This document shows positions 7,186 through 15,719 of a DNA stretch of 23,744 bases, piece after piece. The position numbers were made by a program, and so were the translations under genes. The DNA is from a virus. The notes beneath the pieces are model-generated. The model worked only from the letters and a program-made list of their open reading frames with translations. It was not told the origin of the DNA and ran no database searches. The stretch's first letter is position 1, and every line of letters begins with the position of its first letter. The stretch lies in IMG/VR virus record IMGVR_UViG_3300045747_000094, positions 1-23,744 of that record. One strand, given 5' to 3'.

Positions 7186-8304
7186 GTGTCGATTACGAAT
7201 TTCAGTCTCCTCACGTCGAACCAGAAGACCCTCTGGGCGCGCGACATGTGGAAGATGGCTCGCAACCTGAGCTTCATCAACAAGTTTGCGGGCACTGGCC
7301 CGAACGCATGCGTGCAGCGCGTGACCGAGCTGCGCAAGGACGAGAAGGGCACCCGTGCGGTGATCACCCTGATCGCGGACCTGCTGGGTGACGGTGTCGC
7401 TGGCGACACGGCCCTGGAAGGCAACGAAGAGGCCGTCAAGTCGTACGAGCAGACGATCCGCGTGGATCAGCTCCGTCACGCGAACCGGCATCAGGGTCGC
7501 CTCGCCGAGCAGAAGTCGGTCGTCAACTTCCGCACCGAGTCGCGCGATGTTCTCGCGTACTGGCTGTCGGACCGTATCGACCAGATGGCGTTCCTGACGC
7601 TGGCCGGCATCACGTTCGACAAGAAGACGAATCTCGCCGCGCGCACCGGCTCCGCCCTGACTTCGCTGGAGTTCGCGGCTGATGTCACGGCCCCGTCGAC
7701 GAACCGCTACCTGCGGTGGTCGGCCTCGGGTTCGGGCTCGCTGCTCGCGGGCGACACGACCTCGGTCGCGGCCTCGGATACGCTGTCGTACGGCGCCCTC
7801 GTCCGCATCAAGGCGTACGCGAAGACGCAGTACCTCCGCGGCATCCGCGGTGCTGGTGGTGACGAGTTCTACCACCTGTTCGTGACCCCGCAGGGCATGA
7901 GCCGCCTCAAGCTCGATCCGGACTTCCTGGCGAACGCTCGCTGGGCGCAGGCCGGCAAGGGCGATGCGTCGATCACGCAGGCGGGCACGGGCTCCAGCGT
8001 GATGGTCGATGGCATCATGATCCACGAGTACCGCCACGTTCCTAACACGCTGGGCCTCGCCAGCGCGTCGAAGTGGGGCGCGGGCGGTCTGGTCGACGGT
8101 CAGGCGGCGCTGTTCTGCGGCGCGCAGGCCCTCGCGATGGCTGACATCGGCGACGCCGAGTGGGTCGAGAAGCTCTTCGACTACGAGAACTCGCCGGGCA
8201 TCAGCACGGGCAAGATCTTCGGGTTCCTCAAGCCGAAGTTCACGTCCATCTACACGGGTACCACCGAAGACTTCGGTGTCATCCGCCTCGACACGGCCAT
8301 CTAA
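7186..8304 (+). CDS. Major capsid protein, N4 gp56 / DUF4043 type
   Basis: This 372-residue protein forms the icosahedral shell. The stretch GDGVAGDTALEGNEEAV, then IRVDQLRHA, RLAEQKSVV and YWLSDRIDQ at about residues 67-143 is the signature of the N4 gp56-like capsid family, which has the HK97 fold. Length is normal for that family. The start is GTG 7186: AGGAG (7174-7178) is seven bases upstream and the protein begins SITNFSLLTSNQK, a usual start for these proteins. A 219-base structured leader precedes it, which is the longest gap in the window and suggests separate control of this abundant product. It is followed by a decoration-like gene after 12 bases. Confidence 0.93.
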   Translation: MSITNFSLLTSNQKTLWARDMWKMARNLSFINKFAGTGPNACVQRVTELRKDEKGTRAVITLIADLLGDGVAGDTALEGNEEAVKSYEQTIRVDQLRHANRHQGRLAEQKSVVNFRTESRDVLAYWLSDRIDQMAFLTLAGITFDKKTNLAARTGSALTSLEFAADVTAPSTNRYLRWSASGSGSLLAGDTTSVAASDTLSYGALVRIKAYAKTQYLRGIRGAGGDEFYHLFVTPQGMSRLKLDPDFLANARWAQAGKGDASITQAGTGSSVMVDGIMIHEYRHVPNTLGLASASKWGAGGLVDGQAALFCGAQALAMADIGDAEWVEKLFDYENSPGISTGKIFGFLKPKFTSIYTGTTEDFGVIRLDTAI

Positions 8305-8316
8305 GGAGTACTGAGC

Positions 8317-8727
8317 ATGGCGATCACGATTGATTATGGTCGGCAGTGGGCGCTCGAAGCGACCGTGTCGTTTGCTTTCGGCGACCTGACGTCAGGCGCT
8401 GCGACGGATGCCGTCAAGCTGCCGCCGGGTGCGGTGGTTCACGGCGGCCGCGTGTACACGGACACGGCGTGGAACTCGGGCACCAGCGACACCCTGTCGG
8501 TCGGTGACTCGGTCTCGGCGACCCGGTACATCAACGCCTCGGCTACCGCGCTGCGGACCGCGGCGCTGAACACCGAGTTCGCGTCGACGGCGAACGGCTT
8601 CAAGTACGCCGCGGGCGGCACCATTCAGGTGACCATCACTCGCGTCGGTACGGCAGCCACGGCAGGTGCGGCCCGCATGTACGTCCGGTACACGAACGAC
8701 ACCCGCGCGAACGAAGTCCAGCAGTAG
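8317..8727 (+). CDS. Capsid decoration or minor head protein (probable)
   Basis: This 136-residue protein is small, Ala/Thr/Ser/Gly-rich and appears to be all beta. The middle has the pattern PPGAVVHGGRVYTDTAWN, then DTLSVGDSVSATRYI, which I recognise loosely from small head proteins coded just after capsid genes in many phages. The tail strand VQVTITR-like part and ARMYVRYTND fit a beta sandwich. AAGGAG (8303-8308) gives a strong ribosome site for ATG 8317. Position directly after the capsid gene and before the terminators suggests a similar expression level, as expected for a decoration protein. Direct proof is lacking. Confidence 0.65.
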   Translation: MAITIDYGRQWALEATVSFAFGDLTSGAATDAVKLPPGAVVHGGRVYTDTAWNSGTSDTLSVGDSVSATRYINASATALRTAALNTEFASTANGFKYAAGGTIQVTITRVGTAATAGAARMYVRYTNDTRANEVQQ

Positions 8728-8735
8728 AGCGACTG

Positions 8736-8763
8736 ACCCCGTAAGGCCGGGGTGTGGTTTCTT
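8736..8763 (+). terminator. Weaker terminator-like hairpin after the decoration gene
   Basis: ACCCCG (8736-8741), six loop bases and CGGGGT (8748-8753) are followed by GTGGTTTCTT. The stem is short and the T-run broken, so alone it would be a leaky terminator. Confidence 0.4.
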
Positions 8764-8779
8764 GCCGGTGGTAGGCCTT

Positions 8780-8808
8780 CGTCGGGGGAGTGATCCCCCG
8801 ACGCTTTT
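8780..8808 (+). terminator. Intrinsic terminator inside the structural gene run
   Basis: CGTCGGGGGA (8780-8789), loop GTGA, and TCCCCCGACG (8794-8803) form a perfect 10-bp stem followed by CTTTT. An outer 7-bp pair, CCGGTGG (8765-8771) with CCACCGG (8810-8816), encloses it. It would cut down transcription after the capsid and decoration genes, with read-through feeding the neck genes. Confidence 0.8.
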
Positions 8809-8837
8809 GCCACCGGTGCCCCCAACAAGGAAGAGAC

Positions 8838-9278
8838 ATGGCCTTCATTACCGCCCGCAAAGACCTCTACGTCATTACGAAGATGGGTCACTCGTTCCGC
8901 GTGACCGCGAAGACCCCTAAGGAAGTTCCTGACATCGTCCTCGACGCCGCGCTCGAAGCGGGTTGCGTCGAGTGCGACGCCGTCGGCAACCTGATTCTGC
9001 GCGATGACGTGCAGGAGACGGAGACCGCGGCGGCACCGCTGGAGCCGAACGAAGCGCTGCTGGCCGAGGTCCCGGTGCTGAGCGCCGAGGATCGCCAGGA
9101 CGAAGAGAAGCGCCGCGACGCCGTCGTAGCCGCGATCAAGTACCTGCTCGAGGTCGGCGACCCGAAGGACTTCCGCAAGGACAACACCCCGAAGGCGGCC
9201 TCGCTCGCGCGAGTGCTCGGCTTCGATGTGACTGTCTCCGAACTCCTGCAGGCGTTCACGATCGTCCAGAAGGAGTAG
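8838..9278 (+). CDS. Unknown structural-region protein (146 aa)
   Basis: The start is ATG 8838, with AAGGAAGAG (8827-8834) before it; the open frame reaches further up only through the terminator. The first 60 residues mix strands and a helix (FRVTAKTPKEVPDIVLDAALEAGC). Residues about 60-90 are Ala/Glu-rich, and the last part (about 90-146) is helical: RQDEEKRRDAVVAAIKYLLE, then a piece ending ELLQAFTIVQKE. Genes of this sort often lie between head and neck genes in short-tailed phages, but I do not recognise the family. A head-completion role is a guess from place. Confidence 0.7.
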   Translation: MAFITARKDLYVITKMGHSFRVTAKTPKEVPDIVLDAALEAGCVECDAVGNLILRDDVQETETAAAPLEPNEALLAEVPVLSAEDRQDEEKRRDAVVAAIKYLLEVGDPKDFRKDNTPKAASLARVLGFDVTVSELLQAFTIVQKE

Positions 9279-9281
9279 TCC

Positions 9282-9965
9282 GTGGCTGTCCCTGCATCTG
9301 CACTGATCAGCACGATCCGTGATCAGCTGCAGGACACCGACGCCGGTGCGTACCGCTGGAGCGACGCAACGCTCCTGCGGTACCTCAGCGAAGGCGAGCG
9401 CGAAGTCGTGAGCTGGCGTGCGGACGCCAACACGATCGAGGCGCTCCACGTCGTCTCCAACACAAACCCGCGCCGCGCCTGCCCGGCCGACAGCATCTCG
9501 CTCGTCACGGTCGTGTGCAACGCGACGTCCGATAACAGTCGCGGCGGCGCCATCCGGCGCATCCTGGCCGACATCCTCGACGCGGTAGACCCGAAGTGGC
9601 GCAGCGCCACGGCGCCGACCAGCCGAGACGCAGACGCGTTCTATGACGGGTACGTCCACGACCCCCGCGAGCCGAACGTGTTCTGGCTCTACCCGCGCCC
9701 TCAGTCCGGACAGAACGTGTACCTGACGTACGTGCAGCAGCCGGCGCAGCTGACGCTCACATCGTCGGATATGAACATCAACCAGCAGTACCACGTTGCC
9801 GTAACCGAGTGGGCACTGTTCCGCGCTCTCTCTAGCGAGGGCCGATACTCGCAGCCGGCGATCGGGAAGCAGCATTTCGAGTTGTTTGCCAGCACGCTGA
9901 AGCTGAACCAGCAGGAGTACCGCACGCTAGTGCGCCGCTCCGCTGACGTGGAGAAAGGCCCGTGA
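9282..9965 (+). CDS. Head-tail adaptor protein, DUF6682-like (probable)
   Basis: The protein has 227 residues. The opening is the common pattern of phage adaptor proteins: a helix with IRDQLQDTD, then YRWSDATLLRYLSEGEREVV, then a PRRACPADSISLV stretch leading to strands. The later part has FWLYPRPQSG, VYLTYVQQPAQL and a helix with TEWALFRALSSE. Family knowledge: these proteins form a ring below the portal, like P22 gp4 or T7 gp11 in role. The start is GTG 9282, with AGGAG (9271-9275) six bases before it. It overlaps the next gene by four bases (GTGA), implying coupling. Confidence 0.7.
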   Translation: MAVPASALISTIRDQLQDTDAGAYRWSDATLLRYLSEGEREVVSWRADANTIEALHVVSNTNPRRACPADSISLVTVVCNATSDNSRGGAIRRILADILDAVDPKWRSATAPTSRDADAFYDGYVHDPREPNVFWLYPRPQSGQNVYLTYVQQPAQLTLTSSDMNINQQYHVAVTEWALFRALSSEGRYSQPAIGKQHFELFASTLKLNQQEYRTLVRRSADVEKGP

Positions 9966-10660
9966 CCGATATCAGCATCTTCCGTCCTGAGCTGAAGCTC
10001 GCGGCCGCCGGCCTGCCCGAAGTCATCTGCGACCGTATCGCGTGGCGCACGCTCAACGACTGGTTCCAGAGTACCGAGGCATGGAAGGTCGAGCTGACCG
10101 ATCCAATGGACTACGACCCGTCCGTGACGACGTACGACCCGTCGCTGTTGCTGCCCACGGGCGCAGCAGCTGCGCGCGTCGTATCGGTGCGGTGGCGGCC
10201 GGACTCGACGAATTCGATCAACTCATACGGCCAGTGGTCGCCAGGGTCGAACAACAAGAAACTGCGCTTCTTCACCCGCGAGGCGCTCGACGCGAAGTGG
10301 CCGGGCTGGGAGACGGACGTTGACCTCCGACCGTGGCGCTATACGTCGGAGACCTCCGGCACCGCGCGCTTGCACCCAGCCGCCCTGCAGTATGTCCCGT
10401 CTGCCGTCGAGATGACGGTGGCTTGCACCATTGCCGCAGGTTTCACAACGTTCCCGGATTGGATGTACCAGAACTTCGTCGAGCAGCTGCTGCCAGGTAT
10501 GTACGCGCGCCTGTACCTCATGCCGAAGAAGGACTGGTCCGACCTCAAGCTCGGCGCCGCGTACAAGGCGGAGTTCGAGGCCAGCATGCGCTCCGTCAAG
10601 AGCGAAGCCGAGTCGGACTACGGGCGGCCGACGCTCGAAGTATCGTACGGCGGGTTGTAA
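9962..10660 (+). CDS. Neck or tail-tube protein partner of the adaptor (probable)
   Basis: This 232-residue protein starts at GTG 9962 inside the end of the previous gene. It starts with a segment on choosing helices (LPEVICDRIAWRTLNDWFQ), then strands, a Trp-rich middle (LRPWRY), and a helical end (WMYQNFVEQLLPGMYARLYLMPKKDW, read in part). The last helix part ends in a Gly-rich tail (LEVSYGGL). Its constant pairing with an adaptor gene and a large nozzle gene is known in many short-tailed phages. No enzyme motif is visible. Tube-A-like function (T7 gp11 type) is inferred from order. Confidence 0.6.
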   Translation: MTDISIFRPELKLAAAGLPEVICDRIAWRTLNDWFQSTEAWKVELTDPMDYDPSVTTYDPSLLLPTGAAAARVVSVRWRPDSTNSINSYGQWSPGSNNKKLRFFTREALDAKWPGWETDVDLRPWRYTSETSGTARLHPAALQYVPSAVEMTVACTIAAGFTTFPDWMYQNFVEQLLPGMYARLYLMPKKDWSDLKLGAAYKAEFEASMRSVKSEAESDYGRPTLEVSYGGL

Positions 10661-10663
10661 CCC

Positions 10664-12820
10664 ATGACGAAGTTCGTCATGCAGGGCTTCAGCGGAACGC
10701 GTCCCAAGCTGTCGCAGCGACTGCTTGCGGATAACGATGCTGTGGTTGCCGAGAACGCGCGAATCGAGACCGGCGAGGTCTTCGGGTGGAACAATCCGTC
10801 GAGCGTACACGCCCTGTCTGGCGCCACCCCCCGCCGCACGATCTACAATTTCGGCACCGCGGCCAGCCCTAACTGGCTGAGCTGGGCGACAGACGTCGAC
10901 GTGGCGAAGTCGCCGATCGTCGGAAATGTCGACCACCGCACGTACTACACCGGCGACGGCGTCCCAAAGACGATCAACGATGCGCTGGTTGCGGCCAACT
11001 CCTGGTACCAGCTCGGGCTTCCCGCGCCAGTCGTCGCTCCTACCCTAGCCGCGCCGGCGCTGAACACCAGCGGCACGGTCGACGGCAACATGACGCGCAC
11101 GACCGCGATCGTGACGTTCGACCCGCCGGGCACCATCTTCACGCAGAACAGCCACAGTGCCGACACGTTCGCGCGCGGCGCGACGTCGGCGATTACGCAG
11201 CGGTTTCTGTTCTCGAAGTTCGTTATTGGTACCGTTCTGAACGTCAAGGAAGTCCTCGACGACAATACGTTCGTGATCGAAGAGCTGAACGGCGGCGTCG
11301 TTATCACCGAGGGCGACACGTTCGAGGCAGGGTGGCTGGTTGAGCCGTACAGCGCAGTCATCCCAGCCGCTGTTCACGGACACATGTCGCTCCCGAGCGG
11401 CATGCACTGCACGATCACCAATCACGGCCTCCGCAAGGGCGACACGTTGACAGTGACTGCCGTGAGCGTCGTCCCGCAGTGGGACGGCTGGCGCGGCAAA
11501 CTGACGACCGGATCCACCGCGTCGCTCACCGGCCCGCAAGAGTTCACTCCGCAAGACGCGACCGGCAACGTCAGCTTCGACGTTTATACGAACTGGTCGT
11601 TCTCGGTACAGCGCGATCAGGCAGCGGTGGCAGTCCGCGAATACGTCTTCACCTGGGTCACGGATCTGAGCGAGGAGAGCGCGCCGAGCTTGCCGACTGA
11701 CCCGCTCCTCGTCATGGACGGCGACGCCGTGACGATCTCGGGCTTCGGTACCGCGCCATCCACGGATCGAGTGATTTCAAAGATCCGCATCTACCGCACC
11801 GTTACTGGCACGAACGCGACCGCGTTCCAGTTCGTCGCGGAAATCAACGCCGGTGTCGGAACGTACATCGATACGCTGCTCGACACCGAGCTTGGCGAAA
11901 TCCTGCCGTCAGATGCGTGGGATCCGCCGCCGTCGGACCTGATCGGAATCATCTCGACGCCAACGGGGTTCATGGCAGGCTTCAGCGGGAATATGCTGTG
12001 CTTCTCGGAGCCGGACTACCCACACGCATGGCCGACGGAATACCGGTTCGCTACCGACTGGCCGATCGTCGGCATCGCGCAGGTAGGGCAGACCGTGTTC
12101 GCGATGACGGAGGCGATGCCGTACGCCGCGTCTGGCATCCATCCGCGCAACATCGCACTGCGACGGATCGAGGCGCACGAAGCCTGTGTCTCGAAGCAGT
12201 CGATCGTCGTCTGGGCGGGGTACGCGTACTACGCTAGCCCTAACGGCCTGATCAAGATCAACGAGTACGGCCCGGTGAACCTCACTGCCGAGCTGTACAC
12301 CCGCGAGCAGTGGCAGGCGCTGACACCGTCCACCATCGACGGCAAGATCCATAACGGTCGCTACATCGGCGTGTGGGGTGCCCCAGGTGCCGGTGGGATA
12401 TTCATCCTCGACCTGAGCAAGCCGCAGCAGGGCATCGAGACATTCAGCGGCTTCTACTATGGCGGGTACACCGAGCCGAGTAACGGCGACCTATATCTGT
12501 CCGATGGCGGCAACGTCGTCAAGTGGAACGGCGGCACGACAGCAACGGTGACATGGAAGTCGAAGGTTTTCGGTGCCACCGGGCCGATGAACCTCGGCGC
12601 TGCACGCGTACTTGCCACCGCGTACCCCGTGACGCTGAACGTGTACGACGCCGAGACCAGCACACTAATCGCAGCGCGCACAATCGCGAATGCCGAGCCG
12701 ACTCGACTCCCGAATGGAAAGCTGTACAACCAGTTCCAGTTCGAGGTGGTGTTCCCCTCGTCGACGTCGGTGAAGTTCGTCGCCGTGGCTGAGACGCTCG
12801 CCGAGCTGTCGGATACCTGA
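10664..12820 (+). CDS. Large tail nozzle / DNA-stabilisation-type protein (probable)
   Basis: The protein has 718 residues. The start (FSGTRPKLSQRLLADNDAVV and NARIETGEV) is typical of large beta proteins closing the short tail, in the role of T7 gp12 or P22 gp10. A fibronectin-like stretch lies near residues 325-410. At about 425-545 there is a propeller-like part with DYPHAWPTEYRF, the motif CVSKQSIVV and YYASPNGLIKI, which I know from many podovirus-like gene sets. Tyr, Gly and Thr are frequent and beta structure dominates. It starts three bases after the previous stop with no clear ribosome site, so coupling is likely. The exact equivalence to gp12 or gp10 is inferred from order and size. 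Confidence 0.65.
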   Translation: MTKFVMQGFSGTRPKLSQRLLADNDAVVAENARIETGEVFGWNNPSSVHALSGATPRRTIYNFGTAASPNWLSWATDVDVAKSPIVGNVDHRTYYTGDGVPKTINDALVAANSWYQLGLPAPVVAPTLAAPALNTSGTVDGNMTRTTAIVTFDPPGTIFTQNSHSADTFARGATSAITQRFLFSKFVIGTVLNVKEVLDDNTFVIEELNGGVVITEGDTFEAGWLVEPYSAVIPAAVHGHMSLPSGMHCTITNHGLRKGDTLTVTAVSVVPQWDGWRGKLTTGSTASLTGPQEFTPQDATGNVSFDVYTNWSFSVQRDQAAVAVREYVFTWVTDLSEESAPSLPTDPLLVMDGDAVTISGFGTAPSTDRVISKIRIYRTVTGTNATAFQFVAEINAGVGTYIDTLLDTELGEILPSDAWDPPPSDLIGIISTPTGFMAGFSGNMLCFSEPDYPHAWPTEYRFATDWPIVGIAQVGQTVFAMTEAMPYAASGIHPRNIALRRIEAHEACVSKQSIVVWAGYAYYASPNGLIKINEYGPVNLTAELYTREQWQALTPSTIDGKIHNGRYIGVWGAPGAGGIFILDLSKPQQGIETFSGFYYGGYTEPSNGDLYLSDGGNVVKWNGGTTATVTWKSKVFGATGPMNLGAARVLATAYPVTLNVYDAETSTLIAARTIANAEPTRLPNGKLYNQFQFEVVFPSSTSVKFVAVAETLAELSDT

Positions 12821-12822
12821 TC

Positions 12823-15483
12823 ATGGCGACGCTGACCAAAGTCGCGCCGAAACAGTCGTTGCAGGTGCCGGCCGATGCGCCCCCTGGCGTTGCCCAGTTT
12901 CTGACCGGCATCAAAGAATACGTCGACCAGATCCAGGGCAACGCCCGCGCGCCGCACGATCGCGTGCCGACGCTGCGCGAGCTGGCGGAAGCCGGCCTCG
13001 TCACCCTGAATACGAAGAACGGCTACGCGACAATCGACGGCACCCTGAGCAAGGACGCCGTGGCGTCAGTCATCAAGACCGCGAACAGCCTCGGGCTGAC
13101 GACCGGGACGGGCACCGGCACCGGCACGACGGGCACCGGTACGACAGGCGTGGCGCTGCCAACGACCCCATCGGGCTTCACGGCCGTCGGAGCGTTTACG
13201 AACGTCATCCTGTCATGGGACGCTGCGGCATACGCCGGGCACGACTACACCGAGATATTCCGCAGCACGACCTCGACATTCACAGCGGCGGTCTCGGTAC
13301 AGTCATCGAAGTCGTTCGTGTTCACTGACCCAGTTGGGCCGAACGTCACGCGCTACTATTGGATCCGGTTCGTCAATTCAAACGGGGTAGCCGGTACAGT
13401 CGTCGGCCCGGTAAGTGCGACGACGGCGCTGATCGACGGCGCTACGCTGGCGCTTGGTTCCGTCGACACTAGCGCGCTCGTGTCCGCGCTCCAGTCCCGT
13501 ATCGACTTGATTGATGCAGCTGCTGCCGTCTCGGGCAGCGTCAACGCGCGCCTCCTGGCAGACGCTAACGCAGCCGCTGCCGCGCTCGCTACTGAGGTTT
13601 CCGATCGGTCGACCGGCGACGCGGCGCTTCAGACTCAGATCGACACGCTGGCCGTCATGGCCGGTGGCGATACGCCGACGATTCTCGCCGCCATCAGTAC
13701 GGAGCAGACCGCGCGCATCGCTGCGGATGCGGCCGAAGCGGCGGCCCGCACGACGATGCTGGCACAGCTGACTGGTGGTTACACCGGTACTGACGTCACG
13801 CTGCTGACGACGGGACTGATCTACAACGAGAGCGTCGCCCGCGCGTCAGCCGACGCCGCCGAGGTGTCGGCCCGCTCGGCACTGTCCACGACAGTCACGA
13901 CGAACTACTCCACACTCAACGCCGCAATCACGAACGAGGCATCGCTCCGGACTACGGCCGACAGCTCGCTCGCGACTTCGATCTCGAGCGTATCAGCTAC
14001 GGCCTCGGGCAAGAACAAAGTGTTCGTGCAGAGTGGCACACCCACGGCGACGTCTACTGCGGACCTGTGGATTGACACCGGGCACGGTAATCTCCTGAAG
14101 TACTGGAACGGTACTGCGTGGACGGACACCGACGATACCCGCATCGCGACGAACGTCGCGGCGATTGCCACCGAGACCAGCGCCCGCGTCAGTGGCGACG
14201 CCGCGAACGCGTCGTCTATTACGACGATCGACGCGCGAGTGACGACCGCAGAGAGCAACATCGTAACGAACGCGGCCAGTATCAGTACGGAGACGACCGC
14301 GCGGGCGAGTGCCGATACGGCCATCGCGTCCACGATCACGACCTTGACCGGCCGAACGACAACGGCCGAGACGAACATCACGACGCTGTTCAGTACGACC
14401 GGCACGCAGGCGACGGACATCACGACGCTATACGCGACGACGGCCGGGCATACCTCGTCGATTTTGACGCAGGCCGCCACGCTCACGGCGCTCGGCGGGC
14501 AGTACACAGTCAAGATCGAGGCAGGCGGCCGAGTAGCCGGATTCGGCCTTGCCAACACGGCGGCCGACGCGGTCGGCTCCGTGTTCGCGATTGTCGCCGA
14601 CGCGTTTTACATCGCGCCCGTAGGCGGATCCTCGACCGGCGCCGCCGCGTTCGCGTACTACTCAGCCCCAACGACGATCAATGGCGTGGCGGTTCCGGCG
14701 GGCCTGTACCTGTCGAACGCGTTCATCAGCAACGGCGCGATCGCGAACGCCCAGATCGGCGTGGCAGCAGTCGATACCGCCAAGATCGCCGACGCTGCGA
14801 TTACTGTCGCCAAGATTGCTGATGCGACAATTACCGCCGCGAAGATCGCCGATGCGACGATCACTACGGCGAAGATCGCCTCCGCGGCCATCACGTCTGC
14901 GCTCATCGCCGACGCATCTATCACGACAGCGAAGATTGGCGACGCGTCGGTTAGCACCTTGAAGATCCAGGGCAACGCCGTGACCGTTCCGTCATCGGCG
15001 TACGTGTATACGGCGATCGCTCCGACGTCGTCACTGCCACCAGGGCACTCGATTGGCTACAACGACGGCACCTACACGTACGCGCTGGTCCCGAATTTCG
15101 CCCTGACTGCGTGGTATGACGCCGCGTCCGTGACAGTGGTGTCGAGCGGCCAGCGCCAGAATATCTGGTACCGACTGAACGCGTTTGTCAGCGTCGTCCC
15201 CGGCGGCGGCGATGTCGACCAGGTCGTGTGGCGCGTCGTGCGGAACAACGGGATCTTGGACGTCGAACTCACCGGATCGCGGAACCGTATCGTCGCCGAT
15301 AGCGCGGACACGCGACTCCAACCCGTCGTCGACAAGTGGCGCGGAACGATCATGGTCGACGACACGCCGGTAGCCGGGACGTACACCTACAAGCTGCAGG
15401 TGGCGACGGACACGCACGCCGCGTCCCCTTCGGACATGTACTTCAGCGACGCCGGCATCATGGTCATTGAAACGAAGAGGTAA
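12823..15483 (+). CDS. Tail-tip fibre with FN3, coiled-coil repeats and a DUF1983-like domain
   Basis: This 886-residue protein probably binds the host. Domains in order: an N-terminal anchor (1-90, PPGVAQFLTGIKEYVDQI); a Gly/Thr hinge (about 92-108); a fibronectin III-like domain (about 112-205, FTNVILSWDAA to YYWIRFVNSNG); long helical repeats of the form E-T-x-A-R-x-x-A-D (about 245-550), interrupted near 402-435 by a domain with LWIDTGHGNLLKYWNG; a DUF1983-like domain (about 559-630, YTVKIEAGGRVAGFGL); ten-residue AKIADATIT repeats (about 649-716); and a C-terminal beta domain (717-886). The DUF1983 plus repeats set is best known from lambda J-like tip proteins of long-tailed phages. Here it sits in a short-tail gene order. 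It starts two bases after the previous stop. Confidence 0.8.
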   Translation: MATLTKVAPKQSLQVPADAPPGVAQFLTGIKEYVDQIQGNARAPHDRVPTLRELAEAGLVTLNTKNGYATIDGTLSKDAVASVIKTANSLGLTTGTGTGTGTTGTGTTGVALPTTPSGFTAVGAFTNVILSWDAAAYAGHDYTEIFRSTTSTFTAAVSVQSSKSFVFTDPVGPNVTRYYWIRFVNSNGVAGTVVGPVSATTALIDGATLALGSVDTSALVSALQSRIDLIDAAAAVSGSVNARLLADANAAAAALATEVSDRSTGDAALQTQIDTLAVMAGGDTPTILAAISTEQTARIAADAAEAAARTTMLAQLTGGYTGTDVTLLTTGLIYNESVARASADAAEVSARSALSTTVTTNYSTLNAAITNEASLRTTADSSLATSISSVSATASGKNKVFVQSGTPTATSTADLWIDTGHGNLLKYWNGTAWTDTDDTRIATNVAAIATETSARVSGDAANASSITTIDARVTTAESNIVTNAASISTETTARASADTAIASTITTLTGRTTTAETNITTLFSTTGTQATDITTLYATTAGHTSSILTQAATLTALGGQYTVKIEAGGRVAGFGLANTAADAVGSVFAIVADAFYIAPVGGSSTGAAAFAYYSAPTTINGVAVPAGLYLSNAFISNGAIANAQIGVAAVDTAKIADAAITVAKIADATITAAKIADATITTAKIASAAITSALIADASITTAKIGDASVSTLKIQGNAVTVPSSAYVYTAIAPTSSLPPGHSIGYNDGTYTYALVPNFALTAWYDAASVTVVSSGQRQNIWYRLNAFVSVVPGGGDVDQVVWRVVRNNGILDVELTGSRNRIVADSADTRLQPVVDKWRGTIMVDDTPVAGTYTYKLQVATDTHAASPSDMYFSDAGIMVIETKR
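14782..14961 (+). repeat. Six 30-base repeats coding AKIADATIT-type decapeptides
   Basis: Six in-frame units of 30 bases start at 14782, 14812, 14842, 14872, 14902 and 14932. Each codes a variant of K-I-A-D-A-x-I-T-x-A. Third codon positions differ a lot between units, so the protein repeat is old and kept by selection. Such repeats usually form a stiff trimeric stalk. Confidence 0.85.
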
Positions 15484-15488
15484 TCGAA

Positions 15489-15665
15489 ATGGCATTTTTC
15501 GTGGTCTGTAATCCTGACGGCATCGTCGTGCGTGGTGGGCAGGTGCCGGATTCGGACTGGGTTCCCCTCCAGGCGCACGGCTCGGGCGAGACGGCGTATG
15601 AGGTCGACCGCCAGTACGAAGACTGGAAGTACCGCATGGTCGACGGCGTCCTGACCACGATGTAG
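15489..15665 (+). CDS. Micro-gene after the tail fibre (58 aa), unknown
   Basis: ATG 15489 has GAAGAGG (15474-15480) eight bases upstream, and the frame runs to TAG 15663-15665. The product begins MAFFVVCNPDGIVVRGGQVP and ends YRMVDGVLTTM. It looks beta-rich and soluble, with a Trp-containing middle (DSDWVPLQAHG) and an acidic stretch (ETAYEVDRQYEDW). Five bases separate it from the fibre gene, so it may be a fibre cap or assembly helper. I know similar short proteins after tail fibres, but not their function. Confidence 0.7.
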   Translation: MAFFVVCNPDGIVVRGGQVPDSDWVPLQAHGSGETAYEVDRQYEDWKYRMVDGVLTTM

Positions 15666-15693
15666 CAGCCCCAGTTCCGGGGCCTCAGGCTAC
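15662..15693 (+). other. Two-part hairpin over the stop of the micro-gene
   Basis: GTAGC (15662-15666) pairs with GCTAC (15689-15693), and inside it GCCCC (15668-15672) pairs with GGGGC (15679-15683) around six loop bases. No T-run follows. It may be a weak terminator or an RNA structure affecting the next gene. Confidence 0.4.
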
Positions 15694-15719
15694 GACTTCC
15701 CACCACTGCAGGAGTCTGT

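Noticed and set aside
8790-8837. Upstream extension of the 146-residue gene
   Set aside because: It would begin within the terminator stem; ATG 8838 has a good ribosome site.
8625-9875. Open frame of 416 codons on the - strand
   Set aside because: It crosses a terminator and three + strand gene regions; no motif and no ribosome site.
10652-10663. GGGTT-GT-AACCC before the nozzle gene as a hairpin
   Set aside because: A 2-base loop is too tight for a stable RNA hairpin and there is no T-run.
13098-13148. GGCACC/GGGACG-type repeats as a CRISPR or regulatory array
   Set aside because: They are in-frame Gly/Thr codons of the fibre hinge and have no spacers.
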